A DNA stretch of 64,000 nucleotides from the NCBI GenBank assembly GCA_951813295.1, contig CATOTI010000002.1, positions 3,110,522 to 3,174,521 on the forward strand, given 5' to 3'. Below the pieces are notes generated by a model, which was not told the origin of the DNA, did no database searches, and saw only the letters and a program-made list of their open reading frames with translations. The translations under genes were made by a program, and so were the position numbers. Shown here one piece after another: positions 16,684 through 25,745 of the stretch (the stretch's first letter is position 1; each line of letters begins with the position of its first letter). This DNA is from an uncultured Pseudomonadales bacterium. GTDB taxonomy: Bacteria > Pseudomonadota > Gammaproteobacteria > Pseudomonadales > Azotimanducaceae.

Positions 16684-18728
16684 AGACTCCACTCTTGCGA
16701 TACGCCGGCACGTTCGTTCTTCTAGCGTCGATCGGCGCCTGCCAGCCCGCGCAGGATGCAGCCGAATCGCCGGTGACACCGGCAACCGCGACGGAATCGG
16801 TCGAGATGCGTGGTCCGCCACCGCCGACCGGACGCAGCGTCGAGTGGCGCTTTCTCGGCGGCAATTCTGGCCACACGAGGTATTCGCCCGCGGATCAGAT
16901 TCGTGCGTCGAATTTCGACGACCTGGAAGAGGCATGGCTCTGGGACGGGGCGAGCTATAACGCACAGAGCGGCCGTTCGACGCCGAGTTATATCGACGGA
17001 ATCCTCTACACGGTCGCAGGGCCGCGACGTCATGTCGTCGCGATCGACCCGGGCACGGGTGAAACGCTCTGGTCGTATCGCGAACCCACCACACGACGGT
17101 GGGAGTACTCGATGCGCAAGGACTACGGCAAAGGCATCACCTATGCCGAGATCGACGGACGCGGCGTGATCTATATCTCATCGCCGGCGTTTTTCCTGAC
17201 GGCACTCGATGCAAAAACAGGGCGGCCGCTCGAAGGGTTCGGCGGCCAGGTGCCGGTCGAAGGATTCCCGCCGACGGGAGTCGTGGATCTGCTCGCGGAC
17301 CTCGGCCATCCGTACGATCCTTACGAGGGCATCGACCTCGAGGTCGGCTACATCACATCGTCGTCGCCACCGATCGTCGTGGGCGACGTCGTCGTCGTCG
17401 GAAATTCCGCCGAACAGGGCTACAACCAATCGCGCGTTGAGAATATCCCGGGCGACATCCTCGCCTACGACGCTCGAACTGGCCGGTTTCTCTGGAAGTT
17501 CGATGTGCTCCCGGGCCCCGGTGAATTCGGCCACGAGACGTGGGAGAACGACGCCTGGGAATGGACCGGCGACATCTCGTCCTGGGCGCCCCTGTCGGCG
17601 GATCAGGAGCGCGGCATCGTCTACATCCCGACCAACGGCGCGACGCTCGATTTCTACGGGGGCTTCCGTCCAGGCGACAACCTCTTCAGCACGAGTCTCA
17701 TCGCGCTCGACGTGAAGACTGGGGAACGCGCCTGGCACTACCAGCTCGTGCATCACGACATCTGGAACTACGACACGCCGACCGCACCCGTGCTGCTCGA
17801 TGTCACGATCGACGGCGTGGAAGTGCCGATCGTCGCGCAAGCGACCAAACAATCCTTCGTCTATACCTTCAACCGTGAAACCGGTGAACCGGTCTGGCCG
17901 ATCGAAGAGAAGCCGGTGCCCGCCTCGAAGATCCCGGGGGAGGCACTTTCTCCGACACAACCGCACCCGACCAAGCCGAAGCCGTTCGATATCCAGGGCC
18001 TGACACACGACGATTTGATCGACTACACCCCTGAACTCCGCCAGGACGCGATCGACGCGTTGGCGAAGTACGAAATCGGCCCGCTCTTCAACCCCCCGCT
18101 GCATCGCGACAACGAAATGGGCCTCGAAGGCTCGCTCTGGTGCCCGGGCGATATCGGCGGACTCAATATCGATGCACCCCCGGCGGCCGATCCGGAAAGT
18201 GGGGTGCTGTTCGTGCCGTCCCACTCGCATTGCAGCACACGCATCATCGCGCCGGGCATCGAGCGTGATGCGCTCATCCCGGAACCGACGGGTTCGATGA
18301 TCGCGGACTATGCGGTACTGAGAGGCTTCGGTATTCGCCCGCCGAACAACCTGCCGATCCATAAACCGCCCTATAGCCGGATCACCGCGATCGACATGAA
18401 TACCGGTGAGCACCTGTGGATGACGCCGGCCGGGGAAACCCCCTCCCGCATCCTCAACCATCCGAAGCTCGCGGGCGTCGATCTCCCGCCGACGGGTAGT
18501 GGATTCACCCCGCCGCTCGTCGCGACGAAGACACTCCTCGTTTACGCCTCGCTCGACAGTGACGACGAACCGCATCTCTTTGCACTCGACAAAGCGACGG
18601 GTGAGCAGGTGGGTAAGGTGCCTGTCGATCGCCGGAGCCGCTACGGCATGATGACCTACATGCACGACGGCAAGCAGTACATCGTCCTTCAGACCGGCGG
18701 CGTGCTGACCGCCATGGCTTTGCCGTGA
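16680..18728 (+). CDS. PQQ-dependent dehydrogenase, lipoprotein
   Basis: A 682-residue eight-bladed quinoprotein of the membrane glucose/alcohol dehydrogenase superfamily. The leader ends in a lipobox (LASIGAC, Cys21), so it is anchored to a membrane from the periplasm. Typical blade text includes RYSPADQIRASNFDDLEEAW, GTGETLWSYREP and MNTGEHLWMTPAGETP. It lacks the five-helix membrane domain of classical Gcd and has no fused haem domain, consistent with the separate cytochrome gene that overlaps its stop. It oxidises an alcohol or sugar with PQQ and passes electrons on; the substrate is not readable here. No pqq biosynthesis gene is in the window. Confidence 0.87.
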   Translation: MKTPLLRYAGTFVLLASIGACQPAQDAAESPVTPATATESVEMRGPPPPTGRSVEWRFLGGNSGHTRYSPADQIRASNFDDLEEAWLWDGASYNAQSGRSTPSYIDGILYTVAGPRRHVVAIDPGTGETLWSYREPTTRRWEYSMRKDYGKGITYAEIDGRGVIYISSPAFFLTALDAKTGRPLEGFGGQVPVEGFPPTGVVDLLADLGHPYDPYEGIDLEVGYITSSSPPIVVGDVVVVGNSAEQGYNQSRVENIPGDILAYDARTGRFLWKFDVLPGPGEFGHETWENDAWEWTGDISSWAPLSADQERGIVYIPTNGATLDFYGGFRPGDNLFSTSLIALDVKTGERAWHYQLVHHDIWNYDTPTAPVLLDVTIDGVEVPIVAQATKQSFVYTFNRETGEPVWPIEEKPVPASKIPGEALSPTQPHPTKPKPFDIQGLTHDDLIDYTPELRQDAIDALAKYEIGPLFNPPLHRDNEMGLEGSLWCPGDIGGLNIDAPPAADPESGVLFVPSHSHCSTRIIAPGIERDALIPEPTGSMIADYAVLRGFGIRPPNNLPIHKPPYSRITAIDMNTGEHLWMTPAGETPSRILNHPKLAGVDLPPTGSGFTPPLVATKTLLVYASLDSDDEPHLFALDKATGEQVGKVPVDRRSRYGMMTYMHDGKQYIVLQTGGVLTAMALP

Positions 18729-19156
18729 TTCGACGCGCGTCGGCGGCTTTCGTCCGCCGTCGCACGTGGCTCGAGCGGACCGGTATCCTGATTGCACTAA
18801 CCTTCGGCGTTGCCTACGGGGCTGACGGTGGCGTGGGTTCGATCGCTGACGGCGTCTACACGGAGGCGCAGGCCGATGCGGGCGAACCGCTCTATGCGAA
18901 GCACTGCCTGACCTGTCACGACAAGAAGTACTTCCGTGAACGATTGAAGCTCTGGCACGGCCAATCGCTCGAGGTGTTCTTCATGACCATGGCGACGACC
19001 ATGCCCGAGAACAGTCCGGGGCTGCTCTACGACGAGGAGTATGTCGACATCCTCGCCTACATCCTCTCGATCAGCCGGTACGCGTCGGGCGACGAACCGC
19101 TTGTGGCGACGGACGGATCGTTCGACCGAATCCTGATCGGCGCGCCGGCTCGGTGA
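18725..19156 (+). CDS. c-type cytochrome, monohaem
   Basis: A 143-residue exported protein with a signal region to about residue 33, one haem-binding CLTCH motif (residues 59-63) and a probable Met axial ligand in TTMPENSPG. It is short and fits the electron acceptor of the PQQ dehydrogenase whose stop overlaps its GTG start (GTGA), so the pair is translationally coupled. Electrons would pass on to a periplasmic carrier or oxidase. Arg-rich start (RRASAAFVRRR) is unusual but compatible with secretion. Confidence 0.85.
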   Translation: MIRRASAAFVRRRTWLERTGILIALTFGVAYGADGGVGSIADGVYTEAQADAGEPLYAKHCLTCHDKKYFRERLKLWHGQSLEVFFMTMATTMPENSPGLLYDEEYVDILAYILSISRYASGDEPLVATDGSFDRILIGAPAR

Positions 19157-19234
19157 GGCCGGTTCGACGGTTTTCGGGGACCAGCTATGGTTCCTCTCGT
19201 TGACGAACACCCCACCAGGGTGACTTGCACTCCG

Positions 19235-19831
19235 CTAAGAGAGGACCAGCTTCACTCCGGATCTGATGAGCTTGTCGAGATTTGATTTCGTGTCGCCCGC
19301 ACGTGCCCGCAGCGAGAGGCTGTGCAGTATGCTCTGAGCAAGTAACGCCCTTGAAGGCGCGTCGAAATCGCAAGGTAAGTCGCCGGAACTAACTCCCTCT
19401 CGAAAACGCTTTTCGAGACGCTTGTCTATGGTTTTGATCACTGCGAGCAGGTCCGCCTGAATTTCTGGATGGCTAACCGAAGCGGTTACCGCGGTGCCCA
19501 TTACCAGGCAACCTTTTGCTTGGGGGCCCGACATATAGACGCCAAGTGCTGCTAGGTAAAAGCTTAGGAGCGCTTTTCTTACGTCTGATTGACCATCCAA
19601 CGCGTCCATCATCGCGGCCTCCATGCGCGCGCCGAACTGCTGCAGGGTCCGTCGGTAAAGTGCTTCTTTATCCCCAAACGCACCGTAAATACTGGGGCGA
19701 TTCATCCCCATGGCAACAGCCAAATCATCGAGCGACGTCGCGCTGAATCCATTTACCCAGAACACATTACCGGCGGCTTCCAGGGCTTGTGCTTCGTCAA
19801 ATTGCCTCGGTCTACCGCGAGATCGTTTCAC
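19235..19831 (-). CDS. TetR/AcrR family transcriptional regulator
   Basis: A 198-residue regulator. The N-terminal helix-turn-helix reads GFSATSLDDLAVAMGMNRPS followed by IYGAFGDKEALYRR, a classic TetR DNA-binding domain; the C-terminal ligand domain contains one Cys in AKGCLVMG, typical of a large TetR subgroup. GTG 19831 is chosen because GAGGAG lies eight bases upstream and it directly precedes KRSRGRPRQF. It faces the GST gene across 96 bases and so is likely to repress that operon and itself. GC content drops from here to about 22.1 kb. Confidence 0.88.
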   Translation of the reverse strand: MKRSRGRPRQFDEAQALEAAGNVFWVNGFSATSLDDLAVAMGMNRPSIYGAFGDKEALYRRTLQQFGARMEAAMMDALDGQSDVRKALLSFYLAALGVYMSGPQAKGCLVMGTAVTASVSHPEIQADLLAVIKTIDKRLEKRFREGVSSGDLPCDFDAPSRALLAQSILHSLSLRARAGDTKSNLDKLIRSGVKLVLS

Positions 19832-19927
19832 TGCCTCTCCTCGAGAATTTGTACCGCATCGAACAAATCTATTGACAATACCATTATTATTCGAAATAGT
19901 ACATAAAAAGGACTTAGGACACCAAGT
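19832..19927. promoter_or_regulatory. Divergent promoter/operator between TetR and GST genes
   Basis: An AT-rich 96-base gap. On the plus strand TTGACA (19872-19877) is a good -35 box but the -10 about 17 bases later (AATAGT) is weak. TATTCGAAATA (19888-19898) is a near-palindrome centred on TTCGAA and is a candidate TetR operator that would block both directions. These assignments come from sequence appearance only. Confidence 0.4.
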
Positions 19928-20848
19928 ATGCCCAAAATCGAGAACCCGAAAAGTACTATTCCAAGTCAGTTGCAGGGCTTGCACCTGTTTCACTACGACC
20001 CAGCTGTATGTGCCCAACGTGTACGCTTCGCGCTCGGTGAGAAGGGCCTATCGAGAGGCCGCGAAGTAAAGTTCGATTCGACAGAGCCTCTCGCGGTAAG
20101 GGGTGAATCGGGCAAGTGGGTTAGTAGACGTGTTTCGTTACCAATGAAGGCGCACATGACACCGCAATACGCAGCAATCCATCCCAACATGGTCGTTCCG
20201 GCTTTAGTACACGACGGCGACCTCTATTTAGAATCGATGGACATCATTGAATATCTGGATGATGCCTTCGGTGGATCCCGGTTAGTCCCGACGGAAGGCC
20301 CGCTTCGTGATGCCGCGATGGCTCGAGTCGAGGAAGCCAAAGTTCTCCATCGATCCATTCGCTTCGTGACCTTCCATTGGGGCCTCGGTCGATTAGCGAT
20401 GCTCAATCCGAAAGAGCGCAATGCGTTAGGTGAGTTGGCCGCCCAAGGCGACGACGGAGAACAGCTGGTGACGTTCTACGACCAGTACAGTACCCGTACA
20501 ATCCCAGAATCAGTTTTTGTGAATCATCTAAAAAATCTGTACAGCGCATTCTCAGAGCTCAATGCCGAGCTCGAAGACGGGCGACAGTTTCTTATGTCGG
20601 ATGAGGTCACTATCGCCGATCCTTTCTGGTCGATGAAGATCAACCGTTTGATTGAATGTGGTTATCCTGTGGAAGCACATCACCCGACGCTCTGGGCGTG
20701 GTATCAACGTATGTTTGCACGTCCATCGTTCCAAAACGAAGTGATGGAGAAAAATAGAGTCACGAATCGGGTATTTCGAGCCAAGGCACGCATTGAACGT
20801 GCATTTGGCAAAGGTTTGAAACAAGCAGTCGATGCGGTTGCAGCTTGA
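19928..20848 (+). CDS. Glutathione S-transferase family protein
   Basis: A 306-residue GST-fold protein, longer than the usual 200-220. The thioredoxin-like half shows HYDPAVCAQRVRFALGEKG (active-site helix with Cys), NMVVPALVHDGDLYLESMDI (cis-Pro and glutathione binding) and the helical half DEVTIADPFWSMK. It also has an N-terminal extension of about 18 residues and an insert between the first helix and the third strand. Divergent from the TetR gene and the first gene of a tight operon with the HD protein (TTGA overlap) and a membrane protein. Likely detoxification. Confidence 0.82.
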   Translation: MPKIENPKSTIPSQLQGLHLFHYDPAVCAQRVRFALGEKGLSRGREVKFDSTEPLAVRGESGKWVSRRVSLPMKAHMTPQYAAIHPNMVVPALVHDGDLYLESMDIIEYLDDAFGGSRLVPTEGPLRDAAMARVEEAKVLHRSIRFVTFHWGLGRLAMLNPKERNALGELAAQGDDGEQLVTFYDQYSTRTIPESVFVNHLKNLYSAFSELNAELEDGRQFLMSDEVTIADPFWSMKINRLIECGYPVEAHHPTLWAWYQRMFARPSFQNEVMEKNRVTNRVFRAKARIERAFGKGLKQAVDAVAA

Positions 20849-21585
20849 GCAAATCATTACGAGTAAATAGCCTGATTCCAGCCGCTGGAAGACCTTCAAA
20901 GCCCGCATTGATTGGTCGCTTCGTCGGCGCGGAGATGCGCGGTCAGATTCGCGCCCTGTCAATACGTTTGGGGTTTATAAAGCTCTATGACGCTGTTCCC
21001 GCCGATTGGCAAATACCCGATAGCCAGTTTGCGCAACGAGCAATTTCCGCCGCTCAGACGTTGTGTCCTGATTTCATGATCGCCCATTGCTTCCGTTCCT
21101 ATTGCTTTGGCGCAACTCTTGCCGCAAGGAACAAATTGGAGCTGGATCGCGAGACGTTTTTCGTCGCCGCGATGCTGCACGATCTCGGGCTGAGCGACAA
21201 ACATGCCAACGACGATGGTTCCTTTGAATGGGTAGGTGCAAAGCTAGCGTATGAATTTTGTTTAGAAGCCGAACAACAAGAGGAACGCGCAGTGGCAATT
21301 CACAATTCCATCGCATTGCACACGTCGCTTGGCATCGCACATCGTTACGAGCCGGAGATTGCAATGCTGCACTTCGGGACGGCTATGGATTTGTTCGGTA
21401 TGCGCGTCGATGAGGTACCGGCTCACGTTTTTCGAACCTTGCTCAGCGAATATCCACGATCAACGTTCAAAGACCAGTTCTCACCGTGTCTGGCTCATCA
21501 GTCGGAATCAAAACCCGAAAGCCATATCGCGGGTGCGGTCGGCGTAGGGATCTTAAACAGAATCAAAGATGAACTTATCTCCTGA
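20845..21585 (+). CDS. HD-domain protein, cyanamide hydratase-like
   Basis: A 246-residue protein whose metal-binding residues are readable: HCFRSYCFG (first His), then MLHDLGLSDKH (His-Asp pair), and NSIALHTSLG (later His). This layout is found in the cyanamide hydratase/HD-phosphohydrolase-like group, whose members hydrate or hydrolyse small nitrogen compounds. TTG 20845 overlaps the GST stop, so coupling is likely; a later start would lose residues of unclear value. Moderate composition bias toward AT continues here. Confidence 0.75.
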   Translation: MSKSLRVNSLIPAAGRPSKPALIGRFVGAEMRGQIRALSIRLGFIKLYDAVPADWQIPDSQFAQRAISAAQTLCPDFMIAHCFRSYCFGATLAARNKLELDRETFFVAAMLHDLGLSDKHANDDGSFEWVGAKLAYEFCLEAEQQEERAVAIHNSIALHTSLGIAHRYEPEIAMLHFGTAMDLFGMRVDEVPAHVFRTLLSEYPRSTFKDQFSPCLAHQSESKPESHIAGAVGVGILNRIKDELIS

Positions 21586-22018
21586 AATACTTGGACTCAT
21601 CATAGGGATGGGGTTCATCTTGCCCACTATCTACGTGATCAGGACACAAGGTCTCGACGAAAGAGCTTGGCCGATCATTTTGGCGACCCTGCCTATCTAC
21701 TACATGCTGTTCGGCATGCTTGCGCTGGACGTTTCGGTAGTCATGAAAGAACTTGCGGTTGGCATACCTTATATCGCTACCGGATTACTTGTTTGGCGGA
21801 TGCGGTCAAGATCAACCCTAGTTCTAATCGCCCTAGCCTGGATCAGCCATGGGCTCTACGACTACTACCATGACTTTTTCTTCCTGAATCCTGGTGTGTT
21901 CACCTGGTATCCGGTGTTCTGCGCGGTGGTTGATGTCCTCGTCGGCGGGTATTTGCTCCTGTTCTGTAGGCGATTGGTGGATCGACAGGCAGTGGAGACT
22001 AACAACGCAGCGAAATAG
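21569..22018 (+). CDS. Small four-helix membrane protein of unknown function
   Basis: A 149-residue protein with four or five hydrophobic segments (about residues 6-24, 36-54, 62-78, 83-95 and 112-134). WISHGLYDYYHDFF and WYPVFCAVVDV recall DUF6010-like membrane proteins, but this is a weak visual resemblance. It starts inside the HD gene (17-base overlap), so the two are cotranslated. The 109 bases after its stop hold no gene. Confidence 0.65.
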   Translation: MNLSPEILGLIIGMGFILPTIYVIRTQGLDERAWPIILATLPIYYMLFGMLALDVSVVMKELAVGIPYIATGLLVWRMRSRSTLVLIALAWISHGLYDYYHDFFFLNPGVFTWYPVFCAVVDVLVGGYLLLFCRRLVDRQAVETNNAAK

Positions 22019-22127
22019 TCCGAAGTGGTTCTCAGGGTCGGTGACTCCACAATTGCTACGATACGCACATGCCGAAAACCGTCTCGACGTATTAGGTGAG
22101 GTTGGCTCTTCGTCGGCTTAGACGTCG

Positions 22128-23486
22128 CTAAGGCCCGCCGTAAGCCTGCGCCGGCAGCCAGGTCGCGATGCCGTCCCAGTAGAAGATGATCACGAGGCCG
22201 ATGAGCTGGATCACGATGAAGGGCACCATGCCGCGGTAGATGATCGGCAGGTCGATTCCCTCGGGCGCGATGCCGTTCAGGTAGAAGAGCGCCCCGCCGA
22301 CGGGCGGCGTGAGAAAGCTCGTCTGCAGGCAGACGGCGAACATCACCGTGAACCACACGGGGTCGAAATCGAGCCCGGCGACGACCGGCCCGACGAGCGG
22401 CAGGATGATCAGCGTCAGCTCGAGCCAGTCGAGGAAGAAGCCGAGGATGAAAGTCGCGATCAGGATGCAGATGATGATCCCGGTCGGTCCGAACGGCAGA
22501 CTCAGGAGCGAGCGTTCGATCAACTCGTCACCGCCGAGGCCGCGCAGGACGAGAGTGAAGCACACGGCACCAATGATGGCGCCGAAGATGAACGCGGTTG
22601 TGCGTGATGTTTCTTCGACGACGTCGGCGAGCACCTTGCGCGTGAGTACACGTTTCGCGGCGGCCAGCACGAGAGCGCCGAACGCGCCGACGCCGGCCGC
22701 TTCGGTCGGTGTCGCGAAGCCAAAGAAGATGCTGCCGAGCACCGCGAGAATCAGAAATGCCGCCGGCACGATGGCCTTGATGAGGTCCCAGACGGCGCGC
22801 AGGTCGATCGCTTCCCGGCGCTCGCTCGCGGGTGCGTCCTCCGGCCGGAAAATACCGACGCCCAGCAGGTAGAGAATGTAGAGCCCGCCGAGCAGCATGC
22901 CGGGGAAGAGGGCGCCCAGGAACAGGTCGCCGACACTCATCGCCATTCGATCAGCCATGACGACGAGCATGATGCTCGGTGGAATCAGGATGCCGAGCGT
23001 GCCGACGGCGCAGACCGTGCCGGAAGCGAGGTGTTTGTCGTATTTGTTCTCGAGCATCACGGGCAGGCCGAGCAGCCCCAGCAGGACGACAGACGCGCCG
23101 ATGATCCCGGTGGAGGCGGCGAGCAGAACGCCGATGATGGTGACCGTGATCGCGAGCCCGCCACGGATCGGGCCGAGCAGACGAGCGAATCCCGTTAAAA
23201 GGTCCCGGGCGATGCCGGATCGGTCGAGCAGGATCCCCATGAAGATGAACATGGGGAGGGCCACCATCACCCAGTTCTCCATGACATCCCAGATCCGGTC
23301 GATGGTCATCGACGAGTAATACCAGTCGATCGACATCGGCACGTTGAAGTCGACTTCCAGGACGATCGCAAGGGCCGTGAAGATGGCGGCCAAGCCGCCC
23401 AGGATCCATGCGATCGGGAATCCCGTGAAGACGAGCCCGATGAAGCCGACCATCATCATGAGCGCGAGAATCTCCGAGCCGCTCAT
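22128..23486 (-). CDS. dctM: TRAP transporter large permease (DctM)
   Basis: A 452-residue integral membrane protein with 12 or more predicted helices. Family text includes FPIAWILGGLAA, GTLGILIPPSIMLV and FLTPPVGGALFYLNG. It is the channel-forming subunit that couples Na+ entry to substrate import. It begins within the end of the small permease gene (ATGA overlap of four bases) and ends the operon DctP-DctQ-DctM. Confidence 0.93.
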   Translation of the reverse strand: MSGSEILALMMMVGFIGLVFTGFPIAWILGGLAAIFTALAIVLEVDFNVPMSIDWYYSSMTIDRIWDVMENWVMVALPMFIFMGILLDRSGIARDLLTGFARLLGPIRGGLAITVTIIGVLLAASTGIIGASVVLLGLLGLPVMLENKYDKHLASGTVCAVGTLGILIPPSIMLVVMADRMAMSVGDLFLGALFPGMLLGGLYILYLLGVGIFRPEDAPASERREAIDLRAVWDLIKAIVPAAFLILAVLGSIFFGFATPTEAAGVGAFGALVLAAAKRVLTRKVLADVVEETSRTTAFIFGAIIGAVCFTLVLRGLGGDELIERSLLSLPFGPTGIIICILIATFILGFFLDWLELTLIILPLVGPVVAGLDFDPVWFTVMFAVCLQTSFLTPPVGGALFYLNGIAPEGIDLPIIYRGMVPFIVIQLIGLVIIFYWDGIATWLPAQAYGGP

Positions 23487-24031
23487 GAGGACGCTCGCTC
23501 GTCACGGGCCTCTGCTTCGGTGTCGGACGTGATGAATGCCCAAACGCGCGAGAGCCGCGCCATCACGCCGAGCAAAAGCAGGGCAAATGCCGCTGGCACG
23601 AGTGCCTTCAAGAACCAGCGAAACGGTAAGCCGCCCGGCGATTGGGAGATCTCCGAGACGGACCAGCTGTGCTCGACGAACGGCAAGCTCACGATCAACA
23701 CGAGGACGATGAAAGGGGCGAGCAGCAGGATGATTCCGTAGAACTCAATCCACGCCTGCAGGCGGGGTTTGAGCCGATTCGAAACCAAGTCGATGCGGAT
23801 GTGGGAATCCGTCTTATAGGCGTAGGCGATCGCGACGAGAAATGCGACAGAGTTGATATGCCATTGCAGTTCCTCGAACTCGATCCGCCCTTCGCCAAAG
23901 ACGTAGCGCATCATGACGTTCAAGACGATCACCCCAAGCAGTAACACCCAGAGCCAGCTTGCGATGCGACCGAAACGGTCGATGACGCCGTCAACCAGGC
24001 GTGAGAACGGTGTCGTTGGAAGATCGCCCAT
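23483..24031 (-). CDS. dctQ: TRAP transporter small permease (DctQ)
   Basis: A 182-residue protein with four hydrophobic helices and the RIDLVSNRLKP segment found in DctQ subunits. It pairs with DctM in the inner membrane. ATG 24031 follows the DctP stop by two bases, and AAGGA lies ahead of it. A start further upstream would overlap the binding-protein gene and is unneeded. Confidence 0.9.
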   Translation of the reverse strand: MGDLPTTPFSRLVDGVIDRFGRIASWLWVLLLGVIVLNVMMRYVFGEGRIEFEELQWHINSVAFLVAIAYAYKTDSHIRIDLVSNRLKPRLQAWIEFYGIILLLAPFIVLVLIVSLPFVEHSWSVSEISQSPGGLPFRWFLKALVPAAFALLLLGVMARLSRVWAFITSDTEAEARDERASS

Positions 24032-24033
24032 GG

Positions 24034-25143
24034 TCAGTCCTTGACCGGATAGGCGAGCCGTCGCCATTCGTTGTAGTCGGCCTGGAAGGCGCGCTGCGAT
24101 TCGAGCACGCGTTTGAAATAGACGTCCTTGGCGGCTTCTTCTTCGAGCACTTCGTCCGCGGCTTCTTTGATGACAGCGAGCAAGTCGTCGGGAAGGAGCC
24201 CAGGTTTTACGCCCGTTGCGCGAAACTCCCGAATGACGGCTCCCTGCATCGATTCTGTGAGGCCGAGGTTGCGTGTGACGGCCCCGGTGCATAGCCCCTC
24301 TAAGAGGGCCTGATCGCCGGGTGATGTGGCGTTCCAGACGTCGATGTTCACGACCATATGCGTCGCGCTGAACGGCTGATGCCAGCCGGGGAAGTAGTTG
24401 TATTTGGCGATGCGGGAGAAACCCAACGCCTGGTCGGTGATGGGCTGCGAATACTCGGTCGCGTCGATCACGCCGGTCTCGAGCGCCTGGAAGATCTCGC
24501 CGGATGGCAGCATCGTCACGGAAGCGCCGACGGGCTGCATCACGCGCCCACCGATTCCGGCGAAGCGGATCTTGAGCCCCTCGAGATCGGCGGCACTTGT
24601 GAGCGGCGAGCGGAACCAACCGGCCGTTTCGGGTCCGGTGATCGCGCAGAAGATCGGTTTCATGTTGTGCGGCGCGTAGATTTCTTCAGCGAGCTCCTTC
24701 CCACCGGCGAAATACCACCAGCCGAAATAGGCCCACGGTTCGAGGCCGAATGGCGTCGCCGCGATGACGGGCGATGACGGAATCTTGCCCTGGTCGTAGC
24801 CGAGCCAGGTGTAGCCGGCCTCGACCTTACGGTCTCGAACGGCGTCTGTAATGGCGAATGCGGGGACGATTTCGCCCGGATCGTAGAGATCGAGCACGAA
24901 CGCGCCGTGGCTTGCCTTCAATAGCGTTTCCGCGAGCCAGATCGGTGTCTCCCCGGCGCCGGGGAGACTGCGCGACGCGGACAGCGGCATCCGCCAGCGC
25001 ACGCGAACGGGTTGGCCGCTCGCGTCGGTGGCTGTCTGCAGCGTCGCGTCGCGCCCCGACAGCACCTCGATCGAGCGAGCCAGGATGAGGGCGGCAACAA
25101 ACGCGATGGCTGTTGCGAGGTAAAACGCTCGTTTCGAGATCAT
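24034..25143 (-). CDS. TRAP transporter substrate-binding protein (DctP/TakP-like)
   Basis: A 369-residue periplasmic solute receptor with a signal anchor or peptide at residues 5-25. Recognisable segments are LEGLKIRFAGIGG, MLPSGEIFQALETGVIDATE and KYNYFPGWHQP, close to the pattern of TakP-type receptors for 2-oxoacids and hydroxyacids. The Arg in KIRFAG is the usual carboxylate ligand. Beside it lie genes for a two-subunit ThDP enzyme acting on 2-oxoacids, which supports (but does not prove) an oxoacid substrate. Confidence 0.88.
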   Translation of the reverse strand: MISKRAFYLATAIAFVAALILARSIEVLSGRDATLQTATDASGQPVRVRWRMPLSASRSLPGAGETPIWLAETLLKASHGAFVLDLYDPGEIVPAFAITDAVRDRKVEAGYTWLGYDQGKIPSSPVIAATPFGLEPWAYFGWWYFAGGKELAEEIYAPHNMKPIFCAITGPETAGWFRSPLTSAADLEGLKIRFAGIGGRVMQPVGASVTMLPSGEIFQALETGVIDATEYSQPITDQALGFSRIAKYNYFPGWHQPFSATHMVVNIDVWNATSPGDQALLEGLCTGAVTRNLGLTESMQGAVIREFRATGVKPGLLPDDLLAVIKEAADEVLEEEAAKDVYFKRVLESQRAFQADYNEWRRLAYPVKD

Positions 25144-25163
25144 GGAATCGTTCTCTCGGTTGG

Positions 25164-25745
25164 CTAGATCGACTGGTCGGGCGCGAGGGCACTGCGCAGC
25201 CGATTGATGGCCGTGACGCCGTCGAACGACGGCGGAAACGCGAACGGTTCGCGCTGCGGTTCGATTTTGACGACGGCGAGATACGGCCCGCGCGTGTTGT
25301 GTACCTGATCCATCAGATCGGCCATCTGCTCGGGCCGGGTCACGGTTTGGGTATCGGCGATACCCGCGCCGCGGGCGAGCAACGCAAGGTCGGTCGCACC
25401 TGCCGTCGCTGTCGGTTGTCCGCCGGTTTCGAGGTAAGCCTCGTTGTCGAGAATCACGAGCGCAAGGTTCGGCGGGATCTCCGTACCGATCGTCGCCAAC
25501 GTACCGATGCCCATTAAGAGTTCGCCGTCGCCTGTGATGAGGATGACGCGTCGATCGGGTTGCGCCAGGGCCACGCCGAGCGCAAACGAAGCCGCGAGCC
25601 CCATCGCGCCGATGAAATGGAAGTTATGGTCGTGCTCGCCTGCCGCCGCGACGTCCCAGGTCGGTGAGCCGAGGCCGGAAACGACGACGGTATCGGGCGC
25701 CCGCACGGCGAGCAGTTCAGCCACGACCTCACGGCGGTTGAGCAT
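25164..25745 (-). CDS. ThDP-binding subunit of a sulfopyruvate/phosphonopyruvate decarboxylase-like enzyme
   Basis: A 193-residue C-terminal-type ThDP domain: GDGELLMGIG with the later N (LDNEAYLETGG) makes the diphosphate and Mg2+ site. It resembles the beta subunit of sulfopyruvate decarboxylase (ComE) and the matching half of phosphonopyruvate decarboxylase. It cannot act alone: the partner PYR domain is the adjacent gene, whose stop shares one base with this ATG (TGATG). Expected chemistry is decarboxylation of a 3-substituted pyruvate to an aldehyde. Confidence 0.82.
   Translation of the reverse strand: MLNRREVVAELLAVRAPDTVVVSGLGSPTWDVAAAGEHDHNFHFIGAMGLAASFALGVALAQPDRRVILITGDGELLMGIGTLATIGTEIPPNLALVILDNEAYLETGGQPTATAGATDLALLARGAGIADTQTVTRPEQMADLMDQVHNTRGPYLAVVKIEPQREPFAFPPSFDGVTAINRLRSALAPDQSI

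Noticed and set aside
15742..17094. Minus-strand frame of 450 codons opposite the NHL gene
   Set aside because: No family features, and it crosses two supported plus-strand genes.
17178..18797. Long minus-strand reading frame (539 codons) opposite the PQQ dehydrogenase gene
   Set aside because: It is antisense to a well-supported gene, Arg/Asp/Val-rich with no recognisable motif; long antisense frames are normal in high-GC DNA.
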